A stretch of DNA of 64,000 nt from JBFHFS01 sp041583495 (GTDB lineage: Bacteria; Bacteroidota; Bacteroidia; Bacteroidales; Marinilabiliaceae), in NCBI GenBank assembly GCA_041583495.1, contig JBFHFS010000003.1, positions 62,001 through 126,000 on the forward strand, in the 5' to 3' direction. How positions within the stretch are numbered: position 1 is the stretch's first letter; each line of letters opens with the position of its first letter. Under the pieces are notes generated by a model. The model saw only the letters and a program-made list of their open reading frames with translations, did not search any database and was not told where the DNA came from. The translations under genes and the position numbers were made by a program. Shown piece after piece: positions 42,560 through 52,000 of the stretch.

Positions 42560-43059
42560 ATCAAATTGTTTGGAAATATTATTACTAATGGCCGGGAGTC
42601 CCCAACAACCATCGACTAAGGCAAAAAAAGGAGCGACCGGGCCGCAACATTGTTCGTTCTAAAATGATCCAATTTCCTGGCAGCGACCCCATGGAGAGAT
42701 CGCCCAACCGGATGGTTGAAAAATTTTTTATCAAAAACAACCAATTGATCATATCCCTACATTGTTATAATAAAGGGAATCCGTTACTTTTACGGGTCAA
42801 TTGGCTGGGGGGGGGGATAAAAATGGAACAATAGTGAGATTCAAACAACCCCTTAATTAATTCAAAACCAAACGATAGGCGATGAGGCCATTTTGAACTC
42901 CTCAGATAAGATAACCGGGTTGGCCCAGAACTCTATAACAAAAGGAATTTCCCAAACCAATCTTTTAAGGTAATGATTGACCGGATGACTGGGCGCAACC
43001 TGCAAACCTATCGGAGAAGGCTGAAAATTTAAACATAATCTATAAACAAACATTTTATC
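42560..43059. other. Gene-free region between asnS and rubrerythrin
   Basis: About 500 bases without a credible frame. It contains a promoter-like TTG-N20-TACTTTTA (42762-42792) and a run of ten G (42807-42816). If that promoter is used the rubrerythrin mRNA would have a leader of about 260 bases. No tRNA or riboswitch fold recognised. Confidence 0.45.
42762..42792 (+). promoter_or_regulatory. Candidate promoter upstream of rubrerythrin
   Basis: TTG (42762-42764), 20 bases, TACTTTTA (42785-42792): one mismatch to TAnnTTTG with exact spacing. A G10 tract begins 14 bases later, near the expected transcription start. Confidence 0.5.
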
Positions 43060-43638
43060 ATGTCGAAATCATTAAAAGGAACAAAGACCGAACAAAACCT
43101 GTTGAAATCATTTGCAGGGGAATCCCAGGCACGCAATCGCTATGAATTTTTTGCAAGTGTTGCCAAAAAAGAAGGTTATGAGCAGATAGCGGCCATTTTT
43201 ACCGAGACTGCCAACCAGGAGAAAGAACATGCCAAGCGATTCTTCAAATTTTTGGAAGGTGGGATGACAGAGATTACAGCCTCATTCCCTGCAGGGATTA
43301 TTGGCACCACCAAAGAAAATTTAAAAGCAGCAGCTGAAGGAGAAAACGAAGAATGGACCCTTTTGTATACTGAATTTGAAAAGGTCGCCAAAGAAGAAGG
43401 ATTTCCGGTAGTTGCAACTGCCTTCAGGATGATTGCCAGAGTAGAGGCAGAACATGAACGCAGATTCCTGAAACTTCTCCAGAACATTTCGGAAGACAAA
43501 GTTTTTGTGAAGGATGGAAAAGTCTGGTGGAAATGTTTGAACTGCGGATACGTTTACGAATCGGAAAAAGCGTTGGAAAACTGCCCTGCCTGCCTGCATC
43601 CCAAAGCCTATATGCAAGTGAGAGAAGAAAATTATTAA
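43060..43638 (+). CDS. rbr: Rubrerythrin
   Basis: Non-haem diiron peroxidase that removes hydrogen peroxide in anaerobes and microaerobes. 192 residues: a ferritin-like four-helix bundle with metal ligands in the two E-x-x-H type helices (QEKEHAKRF and VEAEHERRF) and the first-helix Glu of AGESQARNRYE, then a C-terminal rubredoxin domain with C-x2-C twice (CLNCGYVYESEKALENCPAC). Points to a strictly anaerobic or oxygen-sensitive lifestyle. Confidence 0.97.
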   Translation: MSKSLKGTKTEQNLLKSFAGESQARNRYEFFASVAKKEGYEQIAAIFTETANQEKEHAKRFFKFLEGGMTEITASFPAGIIGTTKENLKAAAEGENEEWTLLYTEFEKVAKEEGFPVVATAFRMIARVEAEHERRFLKLLQNISEDKVFVKDGKVWWKCLNCGYVYESEKALENCPACLHPKAYMQVREENY

Positions 43639-43657
43639 CAGATACAGTGTAATAACC

Positions 43658-43759
43658 GACATAAAACCTTGGGGTTAAACGCGGGCCATATTTCTGCTCA
43701 CACCCAACCCGGGTGGCCCCTTAAAGGGAGGAAAACAATACGCCCCAACGTTTTATGTC
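43658..43759. repeat. 102-bp element with 17-base inverted arms
   Basis: Arm 43658-43674 and arm 43743-43759 are reverse complements at 16 of 17 positions (GACATAAAACCTTGGGG against CCCCAACGTTTTATGTC). Inside, GGGCCA (43683-43688) and TGGCCC (43714-43719) form a second inverted pair, and CACCC/GGGTG a third alternative. It fills most of the gap after rubrerythrin. No target-site duplication is evident. It could be a long structured RNA end, a terminator without T-run, or a small MITE-like repeat. Confidence 0.55.
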
Positions 43760-43820
43760 TCTAAAGCCTTTATTTTTAAGAAGGCACGTATGGATATTCT
43801 AAATGGTAGTTTCCCCGATA

Positions 43821-43828
43821 TAGGTTTG
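43821..43828 (+). promoter_or_regulatory. Candidate -7 element for the glycosyltransferase
   Basis: TAGGTTTG matches TAnnTTTG, 29 bases before the start codon. -33 half not convincing. Confidence 0.4.
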
Positions 43829-43857
43829 AGGGCCACTCGGAAATAAACAATATTCGG

Positions 43858-45108
43858 ATGAAAATCCTTCTCATTTCAATAGGAACCCTCGGGGATATTG
43901 AACCTTTCTTATCGATAGGAAAGCTATTGAAGGAGAGAAAACAACAGGTCATCTGTGCTTTTCCTGAACAATTCAGAGCCAGGGCCGATGAAGCCGGATT
44001 GGAGTTTGCCTCCCTGGGGCCAAAATTTATCGAGCTGCTCAACAGTCCCGTCGGAAGAGCCGCCATGGGCGGAAGCAATTCGGGCCTAAAAAAGTTTTGG
44101 GCCACGATCAGACTGGCAAAACATCAAACAGAAATCAATAAAGAACTGGTTTTTAAACAGTTTGATATAGTTAAAAACGAAAAGCCCGACAGAGTGGTTT
44201 ACAACGGGAAGGCGGTATACCCCATCCTCTGGGAATTGAATCATCGGGGGAGAACCACTTTTATCAGCCCGGTGCCCTATGTACATTATGCCAAAGGCCA
44301 TTCTCATGTCGTTTTTAACCGAAACTTGGGTACTTTCCTAAATAAACTGAGCTTCTGGTTGGTTCATCTTGGAATGATTACAACGGTCATGATCACAAAA
44401 AAGTGGTTGAAAATACCCGGAAAAGTAAGCCGAAAAGAACTACGCCATATCCTTAAGTTTAACCAGTCGATCTATACGATTTCGCCGGCTTTAATTCCCC
44501 GACCACAAGATTGGAAGGACTCTCTCAAAGTATTGGGCTATCAGGAACCCAAAAAAACGGAAACCTGGAAGTCCGACAAGGCTTTAACCGAGTTTCTGGA
44601 GAAACACCCAAAAATTCTGTTTGTCACATTTGGCAGCATGCTCAATCCCATGCCAGAGGCCAAGACAAAACTATTCCTGGATATCCTGACACGAAACAAA
44701 ATCCCTGCAATTATCAATACCGCCTCAGGGGGGCTGGTCCAGCCCGATGAATATGATTCTGAACTCATCCATTTCTCGACCCATATCCCTTACACCCAAA
44801 TATTTTCGAAAATGTATGCCGTCATTCATCATGGCGGATCAGGCACGACTCATTTAGCGCTAAAATATGGCTGTGCCTCCATGATTATCCCCCATATCAT
44901 TGACCAGTTTGTTTGGAATAAAATCATTTACAGAATGGGGCTTGGACCCAAAGGGATAAAAATTGGCAAGCTCACAACCAAAAACCTGGAACCCGGAATC
45001 CTGGATTTAATGAACAATGAAAATTACAAAAAGAATGCCGGGCAAATCGCGATAAAGATGGGCAAAGAGACTTTTGATGAAGAGATCTTCAACACCATAG
45101 TTGGGTAG
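43858..45108 (+). CDS. GT1-type glycosyltransferase (UGT/sterol-glucosyltransferase-like)
   Basis: 416 residues with a GT-B fold. N-terminal MKILLISIGTLGDIEPFLSIGKLLKERKQQV matches the GT1/GT28 acceptor domain; the C-terminal donor domain has FVTFGSMLNP and the signature HHGGSGTTHLALKYGCASMIIPHIIDQFVW, followed by LGPKGIKIGKLT. Relatives glucosylate lipids, macrolides or other hydrophobic acceptors using UDP- or dTDP-sugars. No neighbouring biosynthetic genes, so the acceptor is unknown. The gene is more AT-rich than its neighbours. Confidence 0.88.
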   Translation: MKILLISIGTLGDIEPFLSIGKLLKERKQQVICAFPEQFRARADEAGLEFASLGPKFIELLNSPVGRAAMGGSNSGLKKFWATIRLAKHQTEINKELVFKQFDIVKNEKPDRVVYNGKAVYPILWELNHRGRTTFISPVPYVHYAKGHSHVVFNRNLGTFLNKLSFWLVHLGMITTVMITKKWLKIPGKVSRKELRHILKFNQSIYTISPALIPRPQDWKDSLKVLGYQEPKKTETWKSDKALTEFLEKHPKILFVTFGSMLNPMPEAKTKLFLDILTRNKIPAIINTASGGLVQPDEYDSELIHFSTHIPYTQIFSKMYAVIHHGGSGTTHLALKYGCASMIIPHIIDQFVWNKIIYRMGLGPKGIKIGKLTTKNLEPGILDLMNNENYKKNAGQIAIKMGKETFDEEIFNTIVG

Positions 45109-45659
45109 CCCCCTCCAACCTCCATCAGCGAATTCTTAACCCGCTCCTATTGCTCTTCCTGCCTGTCGCACACCAAAACGCCCGACTCACACCAATGATT
45201 AAATCCTGATCCCCCTCTTCAAAAAAACTTACATGCTGCCTTCAGTCAATAGATCGTTAGAGTTTAGATGATAGATGTTAGACTTATTCGCAAGATGCTT
45301 AATGTCGGCACATTAGCAGAAGAAGGTCTGCACGCCTAAAATACTAGCATATAGTTATTTGCAAAAGCTTAACGAACCATTGTTCAGGTATAATCCAAAT
45401 AATTACGACAGACACCCTTCAAATCCATCTAAGACACAATGCTTTCCCCGACTTCGATGTAGGTTTCACGCCCTTCCCCTGCGGACCGTTAATGAGCTGA
45501 CTGCAGATCCCTGTAGCAACTACCCTTTTCCCTGAAAAAGCAGATGAAATTTCTGGTGGATCCTGCGATAATTGACTGGATTTATAGATTATTTATCATT
45601 AAATTTACTATCCGTAAGCATCTATAAAAAAATGATATTCACATAAAAACCGGGCACTT
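45109..45659. other. 551-bp gene-free region
   Basis: No credible gene. A short degenerate series of GTTAGA-like words occurs at about 45257-45283. The stretch around 45450-45580 reads like decayed coding sequence in one plus frame with several stops, but I cannot name a source. No promoter with full consensus is seen before the lipoprotein gene. Confidence 0.35.
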
Positions 45660-46202
45660 ATGACTGGAAAATTATCATTGGTCGCAGCAATTATTTTTCT
45701 GGCCTCGTGTTCCGTAATAAGATTTACAAATCCACAGCCCGAAAACACCAGGCAATTGTCCGAATTTCCTGAACAATTAACGGGAATCTATATCGATAAA
45801 GACGGAGACACCTTAAAAGTTTCGAAATATGGGTTCTCAACCCAGAAAGATGTCAACACGCTTTCGGAGGACAGGCTTGTTCTGAAAAAGATGGGTAAAT
45901 ATTACATTCTTTCCTCTAAATGCCCTATTTCCGATGGGAATCCAACCGACTGGAAAGGCTGGGAAGTATTACCATTTCAATACATTAATAATTCTTTGGT
46001 GGTGTACCTTATTAACACTTGGGAAGATAAAGAAAAGCAGACCCTTGATGCCCTTGAGAAAATTTTATCCTCCGAAATAAAAAAGGAATTTAACCACGAT
46101 GAGAAGTTTGATTATTATCTTATTAATCCCACAAAAAAGGAGTTTAAAACCATGTTAAAAGAGGGAATATTTAACGACGAGATGAAATTTATTAAGCTTT
46201 AA
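45660..46202 (+). CDS. Lipoprotein of unknown function
   Basis: 180 residues. Signal peptide with lipobox FLASC (Cys 17). The mature part is charged and contains GIYIDKDGDTLKVSKYGF and a C-terminal helical segment; no family recognised. It is AT-rich compared with the surrounding housekeeping genes. The next gene (Yip1) starts 30 bases downstream and may be co-transcribed. Confidence 0.75.
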   Translation: MTGKLSLVAAIIFLASCSVIRFTNPQPENTRQLSEFPEQLTGIYIDKDGDTLKVSKYGFSTQKDVNTLSEDRLVLKKMGKYYILSSKCPISDGNPTDWKGWEVLPFQYINNSLVVYLINTWEDKEKQTLDALEKILSSEIKKEFNHDEKFDYYLINPTKKEFKTMLKEGIFNDEMKFIKL

Positions 46203-46232
46203 CTTATTCATCTTCACAAAAACAAGGCAACT

Positions 46233-46811
46233 ATGAATTTAATCAATCGGGTAAAAAACATTTTGCTTACCCCCAAAACAGAGTGGGAAAAAATTGAGGT
46301 AGAGGAAACCCAACCCGCTGAGCTCACCAAACAGTATCTGCTTCCTCTCGCAGTGATTCCGGCCATCGCCACCTTCATTGGCTTTGGCCTGATAGGCTAT
46401 CGGATCCTTGGCGTCCATGTAGGTTCCATAGGGATAGGTATCCGCCAGGGTATTACCAGTCTCTTAAGCACCTTGGCCGGGGCATTCCTGACCGCCTTTG
46501 TCATCAATTTTCTGGCTACTCGTTTTGAGTCACAACAGAATTTCGGGCAGGCTTTCAAGCTGGTGGTCTATTCTTATACCCCCATGCTGGTGGCCGGCGT
46601 TCTATTAATCCTTCCATCCTTATCGGTACTGGCTTCTCTTTGCGGTCTGTATGGGTTGTATTTGCTCTATTTGGGCCTCGGCCCACTTATGAAAACCCCT
46701 GAAGAAAAGAAAACCATCTACTTTATCATGAGTCTGGTGGTACTCATCGCTGCCTATGCCATCATGGGAACCATTATTGGCGGCATATTCCTTACCCGGA
46801 CACACTTGTAG
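46233..46811 (+). CDS. Yip1-family integral membrane protein
   Basis: 192 residues with five hydrophobic segments (from about residues 36, 74, 111, 131 and 164). The N-terminal NRVKNILLTPKTEWEKIEVEE is typical of bacterial Yip1 domain proteins, and FNFGQAFKLVVYSYTPMLVAG is the conserved core. Function in bacteria is not established. Confidence 0.88.
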   Translation: MNLINRVKNILLTPKTEWEKIEVEETQPAELTKQYLLPLAVIPAIATFIGFGLIGYRILGVHVGSIGIGIRQGITSLLSTLAGAFLTAFVINFLATRFESQQNFGQAFKLVVYSYTPMLVAGVLLILPSLSVLASLCGLYGLYLLYLGLGPLMKTPEEKKTIYFIMSLVVLIAAYAIMGTIIGGIFLTRTHL

Positions 46812-47352
46812 TTTAGAACCCATTTGCCTATGGATGATTGAGCCGCTCCTGGATTAAAAAAGAGAGACTGAAAATACTGTATTCAGCCCCCCTACTAAGA
46901 CGGAAATCCTGAAAAATAAGCAGGAGCCCCGCCCGGCGTTTAAAGCCAATAGGGTTCCCCCGGGCCGTTACTGCATCAATCGGGTATGCCTAAAGCTGAA
47001 GGAATGACCTGTTGTTTCCTAATGCCGGCTTCGCCCGGGAGGAGTCTCCCTAAGGTCCCTATCGGGCTCCTTTCATGGGATTTGCCGATGGATGGCTAAA
47101 GATTTTACAGGACTCCCCCATCAAGGCCCCCTCAATTTAATGAATTTATGTACCTTTGGAGGCCAGTCCGCAACAGCAGGATGTCGTTCAGCAAGGAAGT
47201 ATTTGACAGGAGGTCTCAACAATCTTCCACACCTGTATCATCGGCCTCGTTTCTTTAGGTCTGTCAGAATCCTTCGGGCCTTAACCGCTCGTTTTAACAC
47301 GCGACCAAACAGACGCCAGACAAAGTGCAGGCAACTAATTCTCCTTAAAGAA
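46812..47352. other. Gene-free region upstream of guaB
   Basis: About 540 bases before the guaB promoter. The guaB frame is open to 47092 but this extension has no conserved content and precedes the promoter. A TACCTTTG word at 47151-47158 lacks a -33 partner. AGGAGCCC near 46920 and GGGCTCCT near 47063 form a distant inverted pair, probably chance. Confidence 0.45.
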
Positions 47353-47383
47353 TTGACCTGGAGCGGTATTTTTTTTACTTTTG
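47353..47383 (+). promoter_or_regulatory. Promoter of guaB
   Basis: TTG (47353-47355), 20 bases, TACTTTTG (47376-47383): an exact Bacteroidota consensus. The expected start near 47390 leaves a leader of about 17 bases to the ATG at 47407, which settles the choice of start codon. Confidence 0.87.
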
Positions 47384-47406
47384 CGAAATTTTTTATCCGA
47401 AAAACT

Positions 47407-48903
47407 ATGGCCAAGATTATTGATGAAGTCTCAAGAACCTTTAATGAATACCTTATTATTCCTGGGTTAACAACCCTCGGGTGCACGCCTGATAAAGTAA
47501 ATTTAGAAGCTCCCCTGATTCGGTATAAAAAAGGACAAACTTCGGGAATTACCTTAAAAACCCCTTTTGTATCCTCCATCATGCAATCGGTCTCGGATAG
47601 TGGAATGGCCATCGCATTGGCCAAAGAGGGAGGCGTCTCATTTATATTTGGTTCTCAGTCGATCGAAGAACAATCGGCGATGGTCAGGATCGTCAAAAAA
47701 TATAAAGCCGGTTTTGTGGAAAGCCGGGCCAATATAACCCCCGAGCAGACCCTGGAAGACGTGGTAGCACTGAAATCGAAGACCGGATTCTCGACCATTG
47801 GTGTAACCGACGACGGATCTCCCAATGGCTTGTTTTTAGGCATCGTAACAGGTCGGGACTATAGGGAAAGCAAAGATCCCATGGACAAAAAGGTGAAGGA
47901 TTTTATGACCCCTTTGGCCCAGTTAACCACCGGAAATCTGGGAATTTCCTTAAACGAGGCCAACGATATCATCTGGGACCATAAGCTCAATACGCTTCCC
48001 ATATTGGATGAAAACCAACATCTGCGCTACTTCGTTTTCCGGAAGGATTATGACAATCATAAAGAATACCCCAAGGAGCTGTTGGATTCCCATAAAAGAT
48101 TAATTGTAGGAGCAGGCATAAACACCCGCGATTATGAGAAACGTGTCCCGGCACTTGTCGAGGCAGGCGTTGATGTTTTATGTATAGACTCATCAGACGG
48201 ATTTTCGGAGTGGCAAAAAAACACCATTAAGTACATCAAGTCAAACTTCGATGAAAACGTGGCCGTGGGTGCCGGCAATGTGGTCGATAAAGAAGGATTC
48301 CTTTATTTAGCAGAGGCTGGAGCCGATTTTGTTAAGGTAGGCGTTGGCGGAGGATCCATCTGTATTACCCGTGAACAAAAAGGCATCGGAAGAGGTCAGG
48401 CCACCGCCATCATAGAGGTCGCCAAGGCACGCGATGAATACTTCGAAAAAACCGGGGAGTACATTCCCATTTGTTCCGATGGCGGTATTGTTCAGGATTA
48501 CCACATGACCCTGGCATTGGCCATGGGCGCTGACTTTCTGATGATGGGCAGATACTTCGCCCGGTTTGATGAAAGCCCTACCCGCAAACTCATGGTTGGG
48601 GGTAATTATGTCAAGGAATATTGGGGTGAAGGCTCCAACAGAGCCCGAAACTGGCAACGATATGACATGGGGGGCACCAACCACCTCAAATTCGAAGAGG
48701 GTGTCGACAGCTATGTTCCTTATGCCGGTAAACTAAAGGACAATCTGGAAATCACGCTGGGTAAGATAAAATCGACCATGTGCAGTTGCGGTGTGACCAC
48801 TCTTAGCGAATTAAAAACCGAAGCCAAGATCACCCTGGTTTCGTCCACCAGCATCATTGAAGGTGGCGCCCATGATGTGATCGTCAAAGAGACCAACAAC
48901 TAA
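47407..48903 (+). CDS. guaB: IMP dehydrogenase
   Basis: NAD-dependent oxidation of IMP to XMP, first committed step to GMP. 498 residues from the ATG set by the promoter. A CBS pair (about residues 105-225) interrupts the barrel. The active-site loop reads VGVGGGSICITREQKGIGRGQ: the catalytic Cys is kept but the loop differs from the usual GIGPGSICTTR. SDGGIVQDYHMTLALAMGADFLMMG and a late NWQRYDMGG, which may carry the Arg-Tyr dyad, follow. A diverged IMPDH subfamily; a terminator follows. Confidence 0.92.
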   Translation: MAKIIDEVSRTFNEYLIIPGLTTLGCTPDKVNLEAPLIRYKKGQTSGITLKTPFVSSIMQSVSDSGMAIALAKEGGVSFIFGSQSIEEQSAMVRIVKKYKAGFVESRANITPEQTLEDVVALKSKTGFSTIGVTDDGSPNGLFLGIVTGRDYRESKDPMDKKVKDFMTPLAQLTTGNLGISLNEANDIIWDHKLNTLPILDENQHLRYFVFRKDYDNHKEYPKELLDSHKRLIVGAGINTRDYEKRVPALVEAGVDVLCIDSSDGFSEWQKNTIKYIKSNFDENVAVGAGNVVDKEGFLYLAEAGADFVKVGVGGGSICITREQKGIGRGQATAIIEVAKARDEYFEKTGEYIPICSDGGIVQDYHMTLALAMGADFLMMGRYFARFDESPTRKLMVGGNYVKEYWGEGSNRARNWQRYDMGGTNHLKFEEGVDSYVPYAGKLKDNLEITLGKIKSTMCSCGVTTLSELKTEAKITLVSSTSIIEGGAHDVIVKETNN

Positions 48904-48935
48904 GGTCAAAAAACATAAACCTCTCTTTTCAGAGT

Positions 48936-48974
48936 AAAAAATCCGCCAGAGCCTTTTGCCTGGCGGATTTTTTT
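48936..48974 (+). terminator. Terminator after guaB
   Basis: A 14-bp perfect stem (48936-48949 with 48960-48973), core ATCCGCCAG/CTGGCGGAT, A-run on the left and seven T on the right. It may also work leftward. Confidence 0.9.
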
Positions 48975-49097
48975 GTGCTTTAACCCTGGCGTCTTTAGTC
49001 CCGGAGTAAAAAAAACAAAATGAGCAGGGATGAAGGACCCATTTCAACCACCCCTCATTGGCCGCCTCTTCCCAACCACCATTCGAACACAGCACGA

Positions 49098-52000
49098 TTA
49101 AGGTTTCACACCCCAGTTCTTGTTTGGTTCGGGGCCCATATCCATAATCAAAGAGCCGCCTTTCAATAACTCAGAGGCCTCAAACTTAAAGGAATCCAAG
49201 GATTTGCCATTCAGCAAAGCACTCTGAACATATTTGTTTCGGCGGGAAACATTCTGGGCTTCGATGGTGAATTTTTCGCCTCGACCAAAGCGTCCCCCAA
49301 GGTCAATTTCCACCTTTTTATACAATGGACTGCCTATTTCATAAATGGGATCGACCCGGCAACCACCATCCGTTTGAAACAACCCTAATGAAGCCATGAT
49401 AAACCAGGCGCTCATCTGCCCCTGATCTTCATCGCCCAGATAGGCATTGGCCACCCCGTAGCCATAGTAACGGTCGATAATGGCACGGCTCCATTTTTGG
49501 GTCAGCCACGGTTTTTGCACCCAGTTAAACAAAAAAGCAAAATGCATCGACTGCTGATTTCCCTGCATCACGGGATAGTTCCAATATTGATCGTTCTTAC
49601 CGTTAAAGCGGGTAAAATAACTCTCCCCAAATCCCCAATCGAGCCTTTCAACGAAGCGATCTTTACCTATGGCTTCAGCCAAAGCAGGCACATCCTGCGG
49701 CACAAAATAGGTAAGCTGCCAGGCATTTCCTTCCACATAATGCTCATTGGCCCCCGATTGATAGGGATCAAACTCCTTCAGCCAATGGCCTTTCGAATCT
49801 TTCATCCGGGCAAAGCCAGTCTCTTCATCAATCACATTTTTCCAGTAGTAACCCCGTTTAAGGAAGGTTTCATAATCGCTCTTTTTACCCAGAGCTTTGG
49901 CAAACTGAGCCACGGTCCAGTCATCGAACGAATATTCAAGCGAGTTCGAGAAACGTCCCTGATCATAGGGCACATAATGGTGTTTCAAATAAGTTTCCAA
50001 ATCGCGGTTTCCGGCCAGTCCGCCTCCAACGACGGTGGCGGGTTTCATCTGCATTTTCTTCACCGCTTCAAAAGCTTTTTCGGCATCAAAATCGCGAATA
50101 CCCATCTGATAGGCGCCCACAATGAGAGGGATCTCATGTTCGGCCACCATGACGGGGATATATTCCATTCCGGCAGGACCTTTAGCCAGCCACCCTCCGG
50201 CATCGTACATTGCCAGCTGCGATTTCACCCAACGGTTGCTCCATTCGGGCGTTACCAGGTTCCAAAACTGGTTTAGATTCCAGAAAGTATTCCAAAAAGC
50301 GTCGCAACCCAGGGCGGGAGATTGTGGATCAGACATCTGGCGGAGTCTCTCATCGGCATCCAGCCATTGTCCGTTAACATCGCTGAAGATGTTTCGGCTG
50401 CACAAAGCCCGGTACACATTGTTATAAAACCGCATCTTTTCGCGCCGGTCGTTGGTGGTTATTTTAACCCGCTTGAAAAGCTCATTCCAGGTGTTCACAT
50501 TATTTTGCCGTACCGCCCCAAAATCCCAGCCAAAGGGTTTACTGATTTCGGTTTCCAGATTCTCCGATGCATTTTCGATACTCACATACGAGATGGCGGT
50601 CCGCACCTGAACCACATTATTTTCATGGGTATCAAATTCGATAAAAGCCCCCGCATCCGCACAATTTTTTACCCCCAGAAGTTCGGTTTTATCCTGAACT
50701 CCCTTTTCGGTCCAAACGCCAAAATTGGCGATGGGCTGGTCAAATTCGGCCACAAAATGCACCACATATTCCTGTGAAATACCCCCGGACCAGGTATTCG
50801 GCGATAGTTGTTTACTAAAACCCTCCACACGGGTATCACTCACTTTCTTAATCCGGACTTCTTCGAGTTGATAGCCATATTCGGCCGGGCTTTGCAAATC
50901 GATCAACACCCGTGAACCCGAGCTGTCTCTGGGGAAGGTATAGCGCTGAAACGCCCCGCGGGTGGTCGCCGTTAACTCGGCCGTAATTCCATAGTCAATC
51001 AATTCGGCTTTATAATAACCCAAAGGCGCTTCTTCGGTGCTCTTGTTCAGGCGGGAACGATACCCGCTATCGGGATCTTTTTCATCGCCCACCAGGGTTT
51101 GAAGGACCCCGTTGGTGGGCATCATCGATAGCCCCGACATGGTCCACTCATGAATGTGACTGAATCCCCCAATGGTTTCGAAAATGGGATCGTACCCTGC
51201 CTGCCATCCCCCGTTCTGATTGTCGGGTGCAAGTTTTACCATACTAAAAGGCATCCATGGCCCCGGAGCAATCATCCAGCGCGAGTGAGCCGTCCCTATT
51301 TTCGTATCGACATAATCTGCCGGGGTAATTAATTCCCGGGGGCTTCGCTGCACTCTGCCCGATTGCAGACTCTGCCCATCCACCAGGATTTCGAATTTGC
51401 TTTCTACAAAAGATTGAACCGCGGGCATGGGCACTTCGAAGATATAACGACCCGTGTCCAGGGTTGCGGAAAAAATATCGAGGCCATCCAGCACCACATT
51501 TAATTCGGGAGCACCCGAAATATGCTGCACATCCACCAGCAGGGGCTGAACCGTTCCCTTCTGGTTTTCCTTTTGGATCTCATACTCAGCAACCGATACA
51601 TCGCGCAGAAAAACGGGATGTTTTTCCGACAATTGGGTATTCCCCGGACCCTCAAGCCTTACTTGGTCAAACATTAACCAGGAGCCCTGAAGAGTAGTTA
51701 ACTGTATTTCGTTACCTCCTTCTTTTATCAATCCCGAGGGAAGCGCCATTTCAATAACCTCATAACCCGATGAATCGGCAGCTTCGCCTACGGGCAGCTT
51801 CTTCCCTGAACCTTTAGAAAGCTTGTATTTCCATGATTTTCCGTTTATGGTGGCTTTTAACACGGGCAGATCTTCTACATTGCTATCCAGAATGTTAACA
51901 ACCAATTTGAATGGCCCCACCGAAGGGGTTTTTTCTATTCCAAATAATACCGTCAGGGTTTGAGAGCGCCACCCCGAGGTACCCCAGGTACCACCCCAAT

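Noticed and set aside
47092..47406. N-terminal extension of IMP dehydrogenase by 105 residues
   Set aside because: The extra residues have no conserved content and a consensus promoter lies inside it, 24 bases before the real ATG.
49497..50276. A 259-codon plus-strand frame inside the GH92 gene
   Set aside because: Antisense to the GH92 catalytic region; composition reflects the reverse strand.
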